A stretch of 64,000 bases of DNA, from NCBI RefSeq assembly GCF_000397205.1, contig NC_021237.1, forward strand, positions 6,083,001-6,147,000, in the 5' to 3' direction. Position 1 is the stretch's first letter. Each line of letters opens with the position of its first letter. The notes under the pieces are model-generated. The model ran no database searches, was not told the origin of the DNA, and was given only the letters and a program-made list of their open reading frames with translations. This document shows, in pieces, positions 35,561 to 43,865 of this stretch. The position numbers were made by a program, and so were the translations under genes. This stretch comes from Pseudomonas protegens CHA0. Its GTDB lineage: Bacteria; Pseudomonadota; Gammaproteobacteria; Pseudomonadales; Pseudomonadaceae.

Positions 35561-37444
35561 ATGAAGCGCAGCTCGTTGTCTCGTGCCTTTTCACTCAAGG
35601 GTGCGGCCGAAAATTACTGGCTCTCGTTATTACTATTCTCGATCCTGGTTATCGCCAGTTTCCTGTTGTTTGAACAGCAGATCCAACAACTGCTGAGTCA
35701 CCTGGGCACCTTCCTTCCCACCGATCCCGTACAGCGCCTGAGCCTGGCCCTGTTGCTGGTAACCCTGTTGGCCCTGGACGTGCTGCTGCCCGTGCCCTCC
35801 AGCCTGGTGGCACTGCTGGCCGTGGCGGCCCTGGGCGCCATTGGCGGCTACCTGGTGATCTTCATCGGCCTGTGCCTGGGGGCCAGCCTTGGCTACTGGC
35901 TGGGGGCCGGCTACTTCCGCCTGCTGTCCAATTGGCTGGGGCTCAGGACCTGGCAACCCGGGCAACTGGCCTATCGCCTCAGCACCCTGTCGCTCGTGTG
36001 CCTGCGTGGCGTGCCGGTGCTGGCAGAAACCTCGGTGCTGGCCGCCGGCATGCAACGTTATCCGCTGCGCCAGTTTCTCCTGGTCACCACCCTGGCCAAC
36101 GCCGGGCTGGCCCTGGCCTATGCCGCCATCGGCAGCCTGCTGGTGGAACAGAACGCCCTGCTGGCAACCATTCTCGCCAGCATGGTGCTGCCCGGGCTGT
36201 TCCTCGGCACCCGCAGCCTGTTCAAGAGCCGCCTGGCTCAGCCCCGGTACGATCAGGTGCATTCTCTGGAGGGCCGCTTCCAGGTGAGCTACCACTACCC
36301 GGTGCTGTTCACCGATCACATCTTCCAGGCCGACAACCCCTGCCTGCACCAGCAACTGACCCGGCAGAACCCGGGGCGCACCACGGTGCTGGTGTTTGTC
36401 GATGAACAACTGCTGCTGTGCTCGCCCCAGTTGCCGCTGCAGATCGACCACTACTTCAGCGCCCACGCCGCCGACCTGCATCTGCAGGCCGCACCGATCG
36501 CGGTGCCGGCCGGCGAATTGAGCAAGACCCCGGACGTGCTTCAGCAGCTGTACGCGCAGATGCTGGAACACGGCCTGGATCGCCACTGCTATGTGCTGGC
36601 CCTGGGCGGCGGCGCAGTGCTGGACGCAGTGGGCTATGCCTGCGCCACCTTCCATCGGGGCATGCGCCTGATCCGCATCCCGTCCACCGTGCTGGCGCAG
36701 AACGATGCCGGCATCGGGGTGAAGAATGGCATCAACGCCTTCGCCCAGAAAAACCTGCTGGGGGCCTTCTACCCGGCCACAGCGGTGATCAACGACTTCC
36801 AGCTGCTGCTCAGCCTTTCCCACCGGGACCAGATTGCCGGCCTGGCCGAAGCGGTCAAGGTCGCGGTGATCAAGGATGCCGCGTTCTTCCAGTGGATGGA
36901 GCAGCAGGCCGAAGCCCTGGCCGGTTTCGAGCACAACGCCAGCCGCTACGCCATTCACCGCTGCGCCGAACTGCACCTGGGCCATATCACCGGTGCCGGC
37001 GATCCGTTCGAACGGGGCAATGGCCGCCCCCTGGACTACGGGCACTGGGCCGCCCACAAGCTGGAGAATCTCAGCCAGCATCGCTTGCGCCACGGTGAAG
37101 CGGTGGCCGTGGGCATGGCCCTGGATGCGCTGTATGCCAACGCCAGCGGCCTGCTGTCCGACGCCGACTGCCAGCGCCTGCTGCGACTGCTGGACAGGCT
37201 CGGCTTCAACCTCTGCCCGCCGGAACTGAGCCTGCGGGACAGCCAGGGGCGTTCGCCGATCCTGGTGGGCCTGGAAGAGTTCCGCCAGCACCTGGGGGGC
37301 CAGCTGTCGATCCCGATGCTCAACCGCCTGGGCCAGTCGGTGGATGTGCACCAGATCGACATGCCGCTGATGGAACAGGCCCTGCTGCGCCTGGCGGGTT
37401 TCGGCGGGCCGGATTTCGCCTGGGGCCCGGGGTGCGCGCAATGA
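35561..37444 (+). CDS. eboD: DedA/VTT-like membrane domain fused to EboD (3-dehydroquinate synthase-like)
   Basis: A 627-residue fusion. Residues about 20-215 are hydrophobic, with LLPVPSSLVALLAVAALGA and LRGVPVLAETSVLAAGM, resembling the DedA/VTT (SNARE-associated) fold. Residues about 230-620 are a sugar-phosphate-cyclase domain of the DHQ-synthase superfamily: NAD-site GGGAVLDAVG near 348, STVLAQNDAGIGVKNG, and metal ligands E430, H495 and H511 by alignment, all retained. Family EboD is normally the soluble domain alone. The ATG at 35561 has AGAGGGA six bases upstream (a TTG lies just before). It is the first gene of the ebo operon; its product is unknown, and the fusion would anchor it at the inner membrane. 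Confidence 0.85.
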   Translation: MKRSSLSRAFSLKGAAENYWLSLLLFSILVIASFLLFEQQIQQLLSHLGTFLPTDPVQRLSLALLLVTLLALDVLLPVPSSLVALLAVAALGAIGGYLVIFIGLCLGASLGYWLGAGYFRLLSNWLGLRTWQPGQLAYRLSTLSLVCLRGVPVLAETSVLAAGMQRYPLRQFLLVTTLANAGLALAYAAIGSLLVEQNALLATILASMVLPGLFLGTRSLFKSRLAQPRYDQVHSLEGRFQVSYHYPVLFTDHIFQADNPCLHQQLTRQNPGRTTVLVFVDEQLLLCSPQLPLQIDHYFSAHAADLHLQAAPIAVPAGELSKTPDVLQQLYAQMLEHGLDRHCYVLALGGGAVLDAVGYACATFHRGMRLIRIPSTVLAQNDAGIGVKNGINAFAQKNLLGAFYPATAVINDFQLLLSLSHRDQIAGLAEAVKVAVIKDAAFFQWMEQQAEALAGFEHNASRYAIHRCAELHLGHITGAGDPFERGNGRPLDYGHWAAHKLENLSQHRLRHGEAVAVGMALDALYANASGLLSDADCQRLLRLLDRLGFNLCPPELSLRDSQGRSPILVGLEEFRQHLGGQLSIPMLNRLGQSVDVHQIDMPLMEQALLRLAGFGGPDFAWGPGCAQ

Positions 37445-38325
37445 CCCAATCGTCGCTAACCACCTGGCTGACCCTGGGCCGGGTCTCCAACCTGCCAACG
37501 GTATGGACCAATGCCCTGGCCGCCGCGCTGCTGGCCAGCAGCGCTACCACCCTGGCGCCGCCCTCGCCGCTGGTCTGGACCCTGCTGCTGGTGGCGCTCT
37601 CGGCGCTGTACCTGGCGGGCATGCTGCTCAACGACCTGATGGACGCCGACTGGGACCAGCAGCACCACAACCCGCGGCCGATCGTTCTCGGCCTAGTCAG
37701 CCGCGCCCAGGTCCGCCTGGCCACTGCCGCGCTGCTGCTGCTGGCGGCGCTGGCGGTCCTCGGCCTGAGCCGGATGATTGCCCAGCCCCACTGGCTGCTG
37801 GCCAGCGCCGGATTGCTGCTGCTGTTTATCCTTGGCTACAACCTTCTGCACAAGAAATATCCCCACAGCGTCTGGCTGATGGGCGGCTGCCGCTCGGCGT
37901 TGTACCTGACCGCCGCCGCCAGCCTGGCCATGCCGCCCCAGCCATTGTGGCTGTGCGCCGCGCTGCTGGGCACCTACATCGCCGGCTTGACCTACCTGGC
38001 CCGCCTGGAGCATCGCAACCAGTTGCTCAGCCGCCTGCCGCTGCTGCTCATGCTCAGCCCTCTGCTCCTGGCCGCCTATGCCGGCAACAGCGTGTTCTGG
38101 CTGGTCCTGCTGCTGTGGCTGGGCTGGTTGGGCTGGCACTACCAGCGCCACCTGGCCAACCCGCAACAACGGCAGGTCCGTGCCTTCATCGGTGCCGGGC
38201 TGGCCGCCCTGCCGCTGTTCGACGCCCTGGTGCTGGCGGTGGCCAACCAGCCCTTGGGCAGCCTGCTGTGTGTGCTGGTGTTCTTTCTGCTTCCCCACCT
38301 TCAACGCTGGATCAAGCCGACATGA
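37441..38325 (+). CDS. eboC: UbiA-like prenyltransferase-family protein EboC
   Basis: A 294-residue protein with about eight membrane helices. It keeps the first Asp-rich motif N64-D65-LM-D68-AD-W-D72 and HHNPRPIVLG after it, as in UbiA prenyltransferases. The second Asp-rich motif is not evident (YLARLEHRNQL at the expected place), as befits the EboC subfamily. Its ATG overlaps the eboD stop (ATGA). In cyanobacteria EboC is needed with EboA, EboB, EboE and EboF to move the scytonemin precursor into the periplasm. Confidence 0.85.
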   Translation: MTQSSLTTWLTLGRVSNLPTVWTNALAAALLASSATTLAPPSPLVWTLLLVALSALYLAGMLLNDLMDADWDQQHHNPRPIVLGLVSRAQVRLATAALLLLAALAVLGLSRMIAQPHWLLASAGLLLLFILGYNLLHKKYPHSVWLMGGCRSALYLTAAASLAMPPQPLWLCAALLGTYIAGLTYLARLEHRNQLLSRLPLLLMLSPLLLAAYAGNSVFWLVLLLWLGWLGWHYQRHLANPQQRQVRAFIGAGLAALPLFDALVLAVANQPLGSLLCVLVFFLLPHLQRWIKPT

Positions 38326-39089
38326 ACATGGATCCCATCGCCCCTGCGCCGCCGGCGCTTGCCATTCGCCATGGTGCCTTCGCCGAGCGCCAGCAATTGC
38401 TGGAACGGCATCTGGACGACGACAGCCGAAGCTGGTGGCAGCAAGCCCGGGAACAACTGGCCCGACAGCCCTCGGCCAACACCCTGATGCTGCTCAGCAG
38501 TCAGTGTCGGCGCCGCTTGGCCAGCGCACCGCAGGCCCCCAGCCCGGACTGCAACTGCACTCAACTGGCCCGGGCGCTACTGCTGGCCCAGTTGCTGGAG
38601 CAGCAGGCCGGCGCCGGGCAACTGGCCCTGTTGCGCCAGCTGTTTCTCTGGGGCGACGACCAGGAAAAGGCTGCCCTGCTCAAGGCCCTGGATGACCTCG
38701 ACAGCCAGGGGGCCAGCCTCGACCTGGCGCTCCAGGCCGGGCGCACCAACAACCGCGAGGTGTTCGCCGCCATCGCCCTGGACAACCCCTTTGCCGCGCG
38801 CCACTACCCGGAACGGGCCTTCCACCAGTTGGTGCTCAAGACCCTGGGCATGGGCCTGGACAGCCGCCACATCCACGGCCTGGTAGAACGGCGCAGCGTC
38901 GACCTCAACCAGTTGGCCCTGGACCTGATGGAAGAACAGCTGGCCGCCGAACGCGAGATCGCCGACGGCCTGCCCCAGGCCATTGCCTTCGAGCTGTTGA
39001 GCCAGGCCCAGTTGCAGCGCCTGCGAGGCCTGTACCAGCAGGGACGATTGCCTGCGCACTGGCGCGACCACTTCCCGGCAGGCGGTTGA
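38322..39089 (+). CDS. eboA: EboA-domain protein
   Basis: A 255-residue soluble helical protein with no signal peptide, coupled to eboC by ATGA overlap. The middle part (LFLWGDDQEKAALLKALDDL, REVFAAIALDNPFAARHYPE, FHQLVLKTLGMGL) carries the EboA pattern. Its molecular function is unknown in any organism; it is a marker of ebo clusters. The upstream open frame lies inside eboC and is a shadow. Confidence 0.82.
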   Translation: MNMDPIAPAPPALAIRHGAFAERQQLLERHLDDDSRSWWQQAREQLARQPSANTLMLLSSQCRRRLASAPQAPSPDCNCTQLARALLLAQLLEQQAGAGQLALLRQLFLWGDDQEKAALLKALDDLDSQGASLDLALQAGRTNNREVFAAIALDNPFAARHYPERAFHQLVLKTLGMGLDSRHIHGLVERRSVDLNQLALDLMEEQLAAEREIADGLPQAIAFELLSQAQLQRLRGLYQQGRLPAHWRDHFPAGG

Positions 39090-39140
39090 CCCCCGGCAGC
39101 TGAGCCCACGATTTTTCCCGCACTCAAGCAAGGAGCCACC

Positions 39141-40025
39141 ATGGCGAAGTACTTCGACCCGCACATTCATATGGTCAGCCGCACCACCGACGACTACCAG
39201 AACATGGCCGCCGCCGGCATCACCGGGGTCATCGAGCCTGCGTTCTGGCAAGGCCAGGCGCGCACCAGCGTCGGCAGCTTCATCGACTACTTCGACACCC
39301 TGCTGGGCTGGGAGCGCTTTCGCGCCAGCATGTTCGGCATCCACCATTTCTGCACCATCGGCCTCAACCCCAAGGAAGCCAACGACCTGTCGGTGGCCAA
39401 CGAAGTGCTGGAGATCCTGCCGCGCTACCTGGTCAAGGACGGCGTGGTAGCGGTAGGGGAAATCGGCTACGACGACATCACCCCGGAAGAAGATCGCTTT
39501 CTCGCCGCGCAACTGGAACTGGCCAGACAGTTCAACCTGCCGGTGCTGGTGCACACCCCGCACCGCGACAAGATCGGCGGCACCAAGCGCACCCTGGCGG
39601 TGATCCGCGAGGTGGGCATCGCCGAAAACCTGGTGATCATCGACCACCTCAACGAACTGACCCTGCCCCTGGTGCTGGACAGCGACTGCTGGCGCGGGCA
39701 CTCGATCTACCCCAACACCAAGATGTCGGAACAGCGCATGGTGGCCCTGCTGCAGGAATACGGCAGCGAAAAAATGGTGGTCAACAGCGCTGCCGACTGG
39801 GGCATCAGCGACCCGCTCAAAGTGCCCAAGACCGGCCAGGCCATGCTCGCCGCCGGCTTCAGCGAAGCCCAGGTGGAGCAGGTGCTGTTCCACAACCCGG
39901 TGGATTTCTTCGCCCAGAGCGGGCAGTTGGACAAGCAACTGGTGAGCACCCCGCTGCCGATCGACCAGCGCCGCCAGTGGCAGGACAACTCGGCCCTGAG
40001 GGGCCAGGAACCGGTGGTCAAATGA
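39141..40025 (+). CDS. eboB: TatD-like metal-dependent hydrolase EboB
   Basis: A 294-residue TIM-barrel hydrolase. Metal ligands are visible: H8 and H10 (DPHIH), E107 (VGEIGYDD), H138 (VLVHTPH), H169 (IIDHLNE) and D219 (NSAADWG). Fifty-one bases separate it from eboA, the largest gap inside the operon's first half. The substrate is unknown. Its membership in the TatD/EboB family is clear from these residues and the neighbours. Confidence 0.88.
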   Translation: MAKYFDPHIHMVSRTTDDYQNMAAAGITGVIEPAFWQGQARTSVGSFIDYFDTLLGWERFRASMFGIHHFCTIGLNPKEANDLSVANEVLEILPRYLVKDGVVAVGEIGYDDITPEEDRFLAAQLELARQFNLPVLVHTPHRDKIGGTKRTLAVIREVGIAENLVIIDHLNELTLPLVLDSDCWRGHSIYPNTKMSEQRMVALLQEYGSEKMVVNSAADWGISDPLKVPKTGQAMLAAGFSEAQVEQVLFHNPVDFFAQSGQLDKQLVSTPLPIDQRRQWQDNSALRGQEPVVK

Positions 40026-41260
40026 GTGCCCGGGCCGGCTGGAACGCCGCGCAGATCGGCTACTGCAGCAACGTGCACCCGGCCCGTGACGTGGCCGGCC
40101 TGCGGGCGTCGATCCAGGAACATTTCCAGGGCGTGCGGCGTCAGCGTGGGCTGGCGGTGCAGGACAGCGGCCTGTGGATCAGCGCCCAGGCCGCCGCCGA
40201 ACTACAGGTGCCCGAGGTGCGCGAGGCCTTCATCGAACTGCTGCACGATTGTGGCCTGCGCCTGACCTCGCTCAACGGTTTCCCCTATGGCCAGTTCCAT
40301 GAAGGCGCAGTTAAGGCCGAGGTCTACCGGCCCACCTGGGCCGAACCCCAGCGCCTGGAATACAGCCTGCAACTGGCGCATCTGCTGGCCGCCGCTCTGC
40401 CCCTGGATTGCCAGCAGGGGGTGATTTCCAGCGTGCCCTTCGGTTATGCCGCCACCTGGGACGAGGCCCAGCAGCAACAGGCCGAAACCCACCTGCGGCA
40501 ACTGACCGCCGAGCTGGCCAGCCTGCATCGCAGCAGCGGCAGGAAGATCCTGGTGTGCCTGGAGATGGAGCCGGATTGCGTGCTGGAAAACACCGATCAG
40601 GCCCTGGCCTTTTTCAAGCACTGGCAGGCCACCGATCCCCATCATGGCTACCTGGCGCTGTGCTTCGACGTCTGCCATCAGGCGGTGGTCTTCGAAGACT
40701 GCTACCAATCCCTGCAACGGCTGCTGGATGCGCGGGTTCCGGTGGGCAAGATCCAGCTGTCCACCGCCCTTATCTGCCAGTTGCCGTTTGCCGATCGCCC
40801 ACGCCGCCAGCAGGTACTGCAGGCCCTGGGCAACTTCGCCGAAGCCACCTACCTGCATCAGGTCAAGGCCCGGGATATGGCCGGGCAGCTACTGGCCTGG
40901 GCCGACCTGCCCGGGGCCCTGGACGCCGCCGAACCGGCCCAGGGGCAATGCCCCGAGTTGCGCATTCACTTTCATGTGCCGCTGTTCAGCGAACAGTTTC
41001 TACTGGCCGAGCTCAGCGGCAGCCAGCAGGCCTTGCTGCGCACCTTCGACTTTCTCGCCGCGCACCCGAACTTCCAGCCGGTGCTGGAGGTGGAAACCTA
41101 CAGCTGGAACGTGCTGCCCGGTGCGCTGCGCCCGGACAGCGAGCAGGCCTTGCTGCAAGGCATCGCCGCCGAGCTGCAATGGGTCGAGGGCCAACTGCGC
41201 CAGCGGCATCTGCTGCGTACCCACTCGTCTGCCCTGGAGGCTCCGGCCCATGCCTTCTGA
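40022..41260 (+). CDS. eboE: EboE metabolite traffic protein
   Basis: A 412-residue protein with the layout of a xylose-isomerase-like TIM barrel. It opens with GWNAAQIGYCSNVHPARDV, a family-specific stretch, then LTSLNGFPYGQFHEGAVK, LVCLEMEPDCVL, ALCFDVCHQAV and LRIHFHVPLF, which hold the likely metal-binding Glu/Asp/His residues. It overlaps eboB by 4 nt and eboF by 11 nt. The role in moving an Ebo-dependent metabolite is known only genetically in cyanobacteria. Confidence 0.87.
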   Translation: MSARAGWNAAQIGYCSNVHPARDVAGLRASIQEHFQGVRRQRGLAVQDSGLWISAQAAAELQVPEVREAFIELLHDCGLRLTSLNGFPYGQFHEGAVKAEVYRPTWAEPQRLEYSLQLAHLLAAALPLDCQQGVISSVPFGYAATWDEAQQQQAETHLRQLTAELASLHRSSGRKILVCLEMEPDCVLENTDQALAFFKHWQATDPHHGYLALCFDVCHQAVVFEDCYQSLQRLLDARVPVGKIQLSTALICQLPFADRPRRQQVLQALGNFAEATYLHQVKARDMAGQLLAWADLPGALDAAEPAQGQCPELRIHFHVPLFSEQFLLAELSGSQQALLRTFDFLAAHPNFQPVLEVETYSWNVLPGALRPDSEQALLQGIAAELQWVEGQLRQRHLLRTHSSALEAPAHAF

Positions 41261-42695
41261 ACGCCCGCGCCAGCCCTTGCTGCTGATCAATGTGGTGGGC
41301 CTGACACCCAGCCTGCTGGGGCCGGCCACGCCGCGGATCAACAACCTGCTGCAACGGGCGCGAATGGCCCGGCTGCGCCCGGTGTTCCCCGCCGTGACCT
41401 CCACCGTGCAGGCCTCGATCCTCACCGGGCTGCCGCCTTCGGAACACGGCATCGTCGGCAACGGCTGGTATTTCCGCGATCAGGCCGAGGTGCGTTTCTG
41501 GCTGCAGCCCAACGCGCTGATCCAGGGTGAAAAGGTCTGGCAGGCGCTGCAACGGGAGATCCCCGGCCTGCGCTGCAGCCAGCTGTTCTGGTGGTTCAAC
41601 ATGTATGCCCAGGTGGAGGCAGCCATCACCCCGCGCCCCCACTACCCGGCCGACGGGCGCAAGATGTTCGGCCTCTATTCGTCGCCTCCGGGGCTGCACG
41701 AACGCATCGAACAGCAGATCGGCGAGTTCCCCTTTCCGAGCTTCTGGGGCCCGGCCGCGGGGATTGCCTCCAGCCGCTGGATCGTCGACTGCGCCATCGC
41801 CGAGTTCCAGATCAGCCGCCCCGACCTGCAACTGATCTACCTGCCGCACCTGGACTACAGCCTGCAACGCCTGGGGCCGGAGCATCCGTCCATCAGCGAC
41901 GAAGTGCGGGCCATCGACCATGAAGTCGGGCGCCTGCTGGATTTTGCCCAGCAGCAAGGCGCGGCCGTGATGCTGGTCTCCGAATACGGCATCGAGGCGG
42001 TGCAGCAGTCCATCTCGATCAACCGCGTGCTGCGCGAGCAAGGTCTGCTGCAGGTACGTCGTTCACTGAGCTGGGAGCTGCTGGACCCCGGCGCCAGCGC
42101 GGCCTTCGCCGTGGTCGACCACCAGATCGCCCACGTCTATGTGCGCCAGCCCGAGGACATTGCCCGGGTCAAGGCCCTGCTGCTGCGCCAGCCCGGTATC
42201 GAGCAGGTGCTGGACAGGAGCGAGCAGCGGGCCTGCCAGCTCGATCACCCACGCAGCGGCGAGCTGGTGGCGGTGGCCGCCCCGGGCTTCTGGTTCGATT
42301 ACTACTACTGGTTCGACGACCGCCTGGCCCCGGATTTCGCCCGCACTGTGGATATCCACCGCAAGCCGGGCTACGACCCACTGGAGCTGTTCATCGACCC
42401 GGCGATCCGCTTTCCCAAGCTGCGGGTCGCTCGCCGGCTGCTGCAGAAGAAGCTCGGCTTTCGCTACTACATGGACCTGATTCCCCTGGACACCTCACTG
42501 ATTCGCGGCAGCCACGGACGCTTGCCCAGCAGTGCCGAGGCAGGGCCCCTGCTCATCACCGATTGCGATTTACCCCTGCCGGCGCACCTGCCGGCCACCG
42601 CGGTAAAGCACCTGCTCCTAGAGCATTTCCTAGGGCGCCCCTATGACGATACGGCTCAGGCCAAGGAGATTCCATGCGGCGAACCATCCCTATAG
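41250..42695 (+). CDS. eboF: Alkaline-phosphatase-superfamily pyrophosphatase/phosphodiesterase EboF
   Basis: A 481-residue enzyme. FPAVTSTVQASILTGLPP (46-63) followed by HGIVGNGW is the nucleophile region of nucleotide pyrophosphatases/phosphodiesterases, with T50 as the likely nucleophile. LIYLPHLDYSLQRLGPEH and VSEYGIE correspond to metal-site segments, the latter differing from the usual SDHGM. It overlaps eboE by 11 nt and the next gene by 22 nt, tying the ebo half of the operon to the unknown half. Confidence 0.85.
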   Translation: MPSERPRQPLLLINVVGLTPSLLGPATPRINNLLQRARMARLRPVFPAVTSTVQASILTGLPPSEHGIVGNGWYFRDQAEVRFWLQPNALIQGEKVWQALQREIPGLRCSQLFWWFNMYAQVEAAITPRPHYPADGRKMFGLYSSPPGLHERIEQQIGEFPFPSFWGPAAGIASSRWIVDCAIAEFQISRPDLQLIYLPHLDYSLQRLGPEHPSISDEVRAIDHEVGRLLDFAQQQGAAVMLVSEYGIEAVQQSISINRVLREQGLLQVRRSLSWELLDPGASAAFAVVDHQIAHVYVRQPEDIARVKALLLRQPGIEQVLDRSEQRACQLDHPRSGELVAVAAPGFWFDYYYWFDDRLAPDFARTVDIHRKPGYDPLELFIDPAIRFPKLRVARRLLQKKLGFRYYMDLIPLDTSLIRGSHGRLPSSAEAGPLLITDCDLPLPAHLPATAVKHLLLEHFLGRPYDDTAQAKEIPCGEPSL

Positions 42696-43855
42696 TCGTG
42701 CTCGGTGTGTTGAGCGGCCTCGCTCACGCACAGACCACGCCCGCCTTCAATTGCAGCAACTTCCTGACGTTCAATGGTGACCAGGCCGGCACCCTGAGCA
42801 CCTTCAAGCAGAGCCCGGAAACCATGGCATGGAACTGGTTTGTGTGCCTCAACCAGCCGGCCGGCTCCGGTAGCCCGGAGCGGCTCTGGGAGACGTTCAA
42901 ACCATCCGATGAGGTCTACCTGAGCAAGGGGCAGGCTCCCCAGCCCTACAGCACCCAGGCCAACCTGCCGAGCCAGGTGCAGACCCAGGCGCAGAAGATC
43001 CCGGGCATGAACACCAGCGGGCTGTTCCTCAACCTGGGCAACGACACCGACGGCAGCACCGACAACGGCACCCAGCAGGTCGATGGCCTGGCCCTGGAAA
43101 TGGGCAACCAGGTGCCGGAAGCGCAACGGGGCCAGTCGGTGCGTTTTCACATGTTGATGGGCCAGGACACCTTCAACTACATCGTCCAGCAGAAGATCTA
43201 CAACCGGAACGGCATTGCCGCCCTGACCAGCAGCCTGAACTTTCCCGCCACGGCCTGGGAGCTGAAGACCTCCTGGTTGTGGATCGGCAGCGATAGCACC
43301 TTCCAGGCGCAACTGGCAAAGGATGGCTACTTCATCGCCCAGGCCTACTACGTCGACAAGCAGGGCCAATACCACACCGGCTACGCCGGCCTCAGCGGCA
43401 TGCACGTCATCAACAAGCTGACCCACGACTGGGTCTGGACCACCTTCGAGAACCGCAACAACAGCAAGTACACCGTGACCAACGGCACGCCGGCCAAGCC
43501 CATGACCAACATCACCGGGCCCACTGACGCGGCCCAGCCGGTGAATGCCACCTTCCAGCAGCAGAACCCCACGCTGGCCCAGTACGAGTTGATCGGCGTG
43601 CAGTACGACCAGGCCCAGGCCGAGCCCAAGCTGCTGGCCAACTCCCAGCTGGAATCAGCCTTCCAGAGCCACTCCTCGTGCCTGGCCTGCCACAACACCG
43701 CGGCCTATTCGAGCAACAACACCTACTTCAACTTCGCCTTGAAAGAGGATGGCGGGATCGTCTACCCCACCACCGTACTACCGGACTCCGACTTCGTCGG
43801 CTACCAGAAACTGGACTACGTCTGGTCGCTCAAACGCGCCCAGTGGCAGCGCTAA
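42674..43855 (+). CDS. Exported protein with one C-terminal CXXCH, paralogue of the 47299 gene
   Basis: A 393-residue protein with a signal peptide (MRRTIPIVVLGVLSGLAHA). The single CXXCH (C336-LAC-H340) could bind a c-type haem, but no cytochrome c fold or axial Met motif is plain. Segments AWNWFVCLNQPAG, LWETFKPSDEVYL, FNYIVQQKIYN and GLSGMHVINKL...WVWTTFEN align by eye with the protein encoded at 47299. The ATG has AAGGAG five bases upstream and lies inside eboF (22-nt overlap). Function unknown; the link to the EDB phenotype is inference. Confidence 0.8.
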   Translation: MRRTIPIVVLGVLSGLAHAQTTPAFNCSNFLTFNGDQAGTLSTFKQSPETMAWNWFVCLNQPAGSGSPERLWETFKPSDEVYLSKGQAPQPYSTQANLPSQVQTQAQKIPGMNTSGLFLNLGNDTDGSTDNGTQQVDGLALEMGNQVPEAQRGQSVRFHMLMGQDTFNYIVQQKIYNRNGIAALTSSLNFPATAWELKTSWLWIGSDSTFQAQLAKDGYFIAQAYYVDKQGQYHTGYAGLSGMHVINKLTHDWVWTTFENRNNSKYTVTNGTPAKPMTNITGPTDAAQPVNATFQQQNPTLAQYELIGVQYDQAQAEPKLLANSQLESAFQSHSSCLACHNTAAYSSNNTYFNFALKEDGGIVYPTTVLPDSDFVGYQKLDYVWSLKRAQWQR

Positions 43856-43865
43856 GGAGCAGCTC

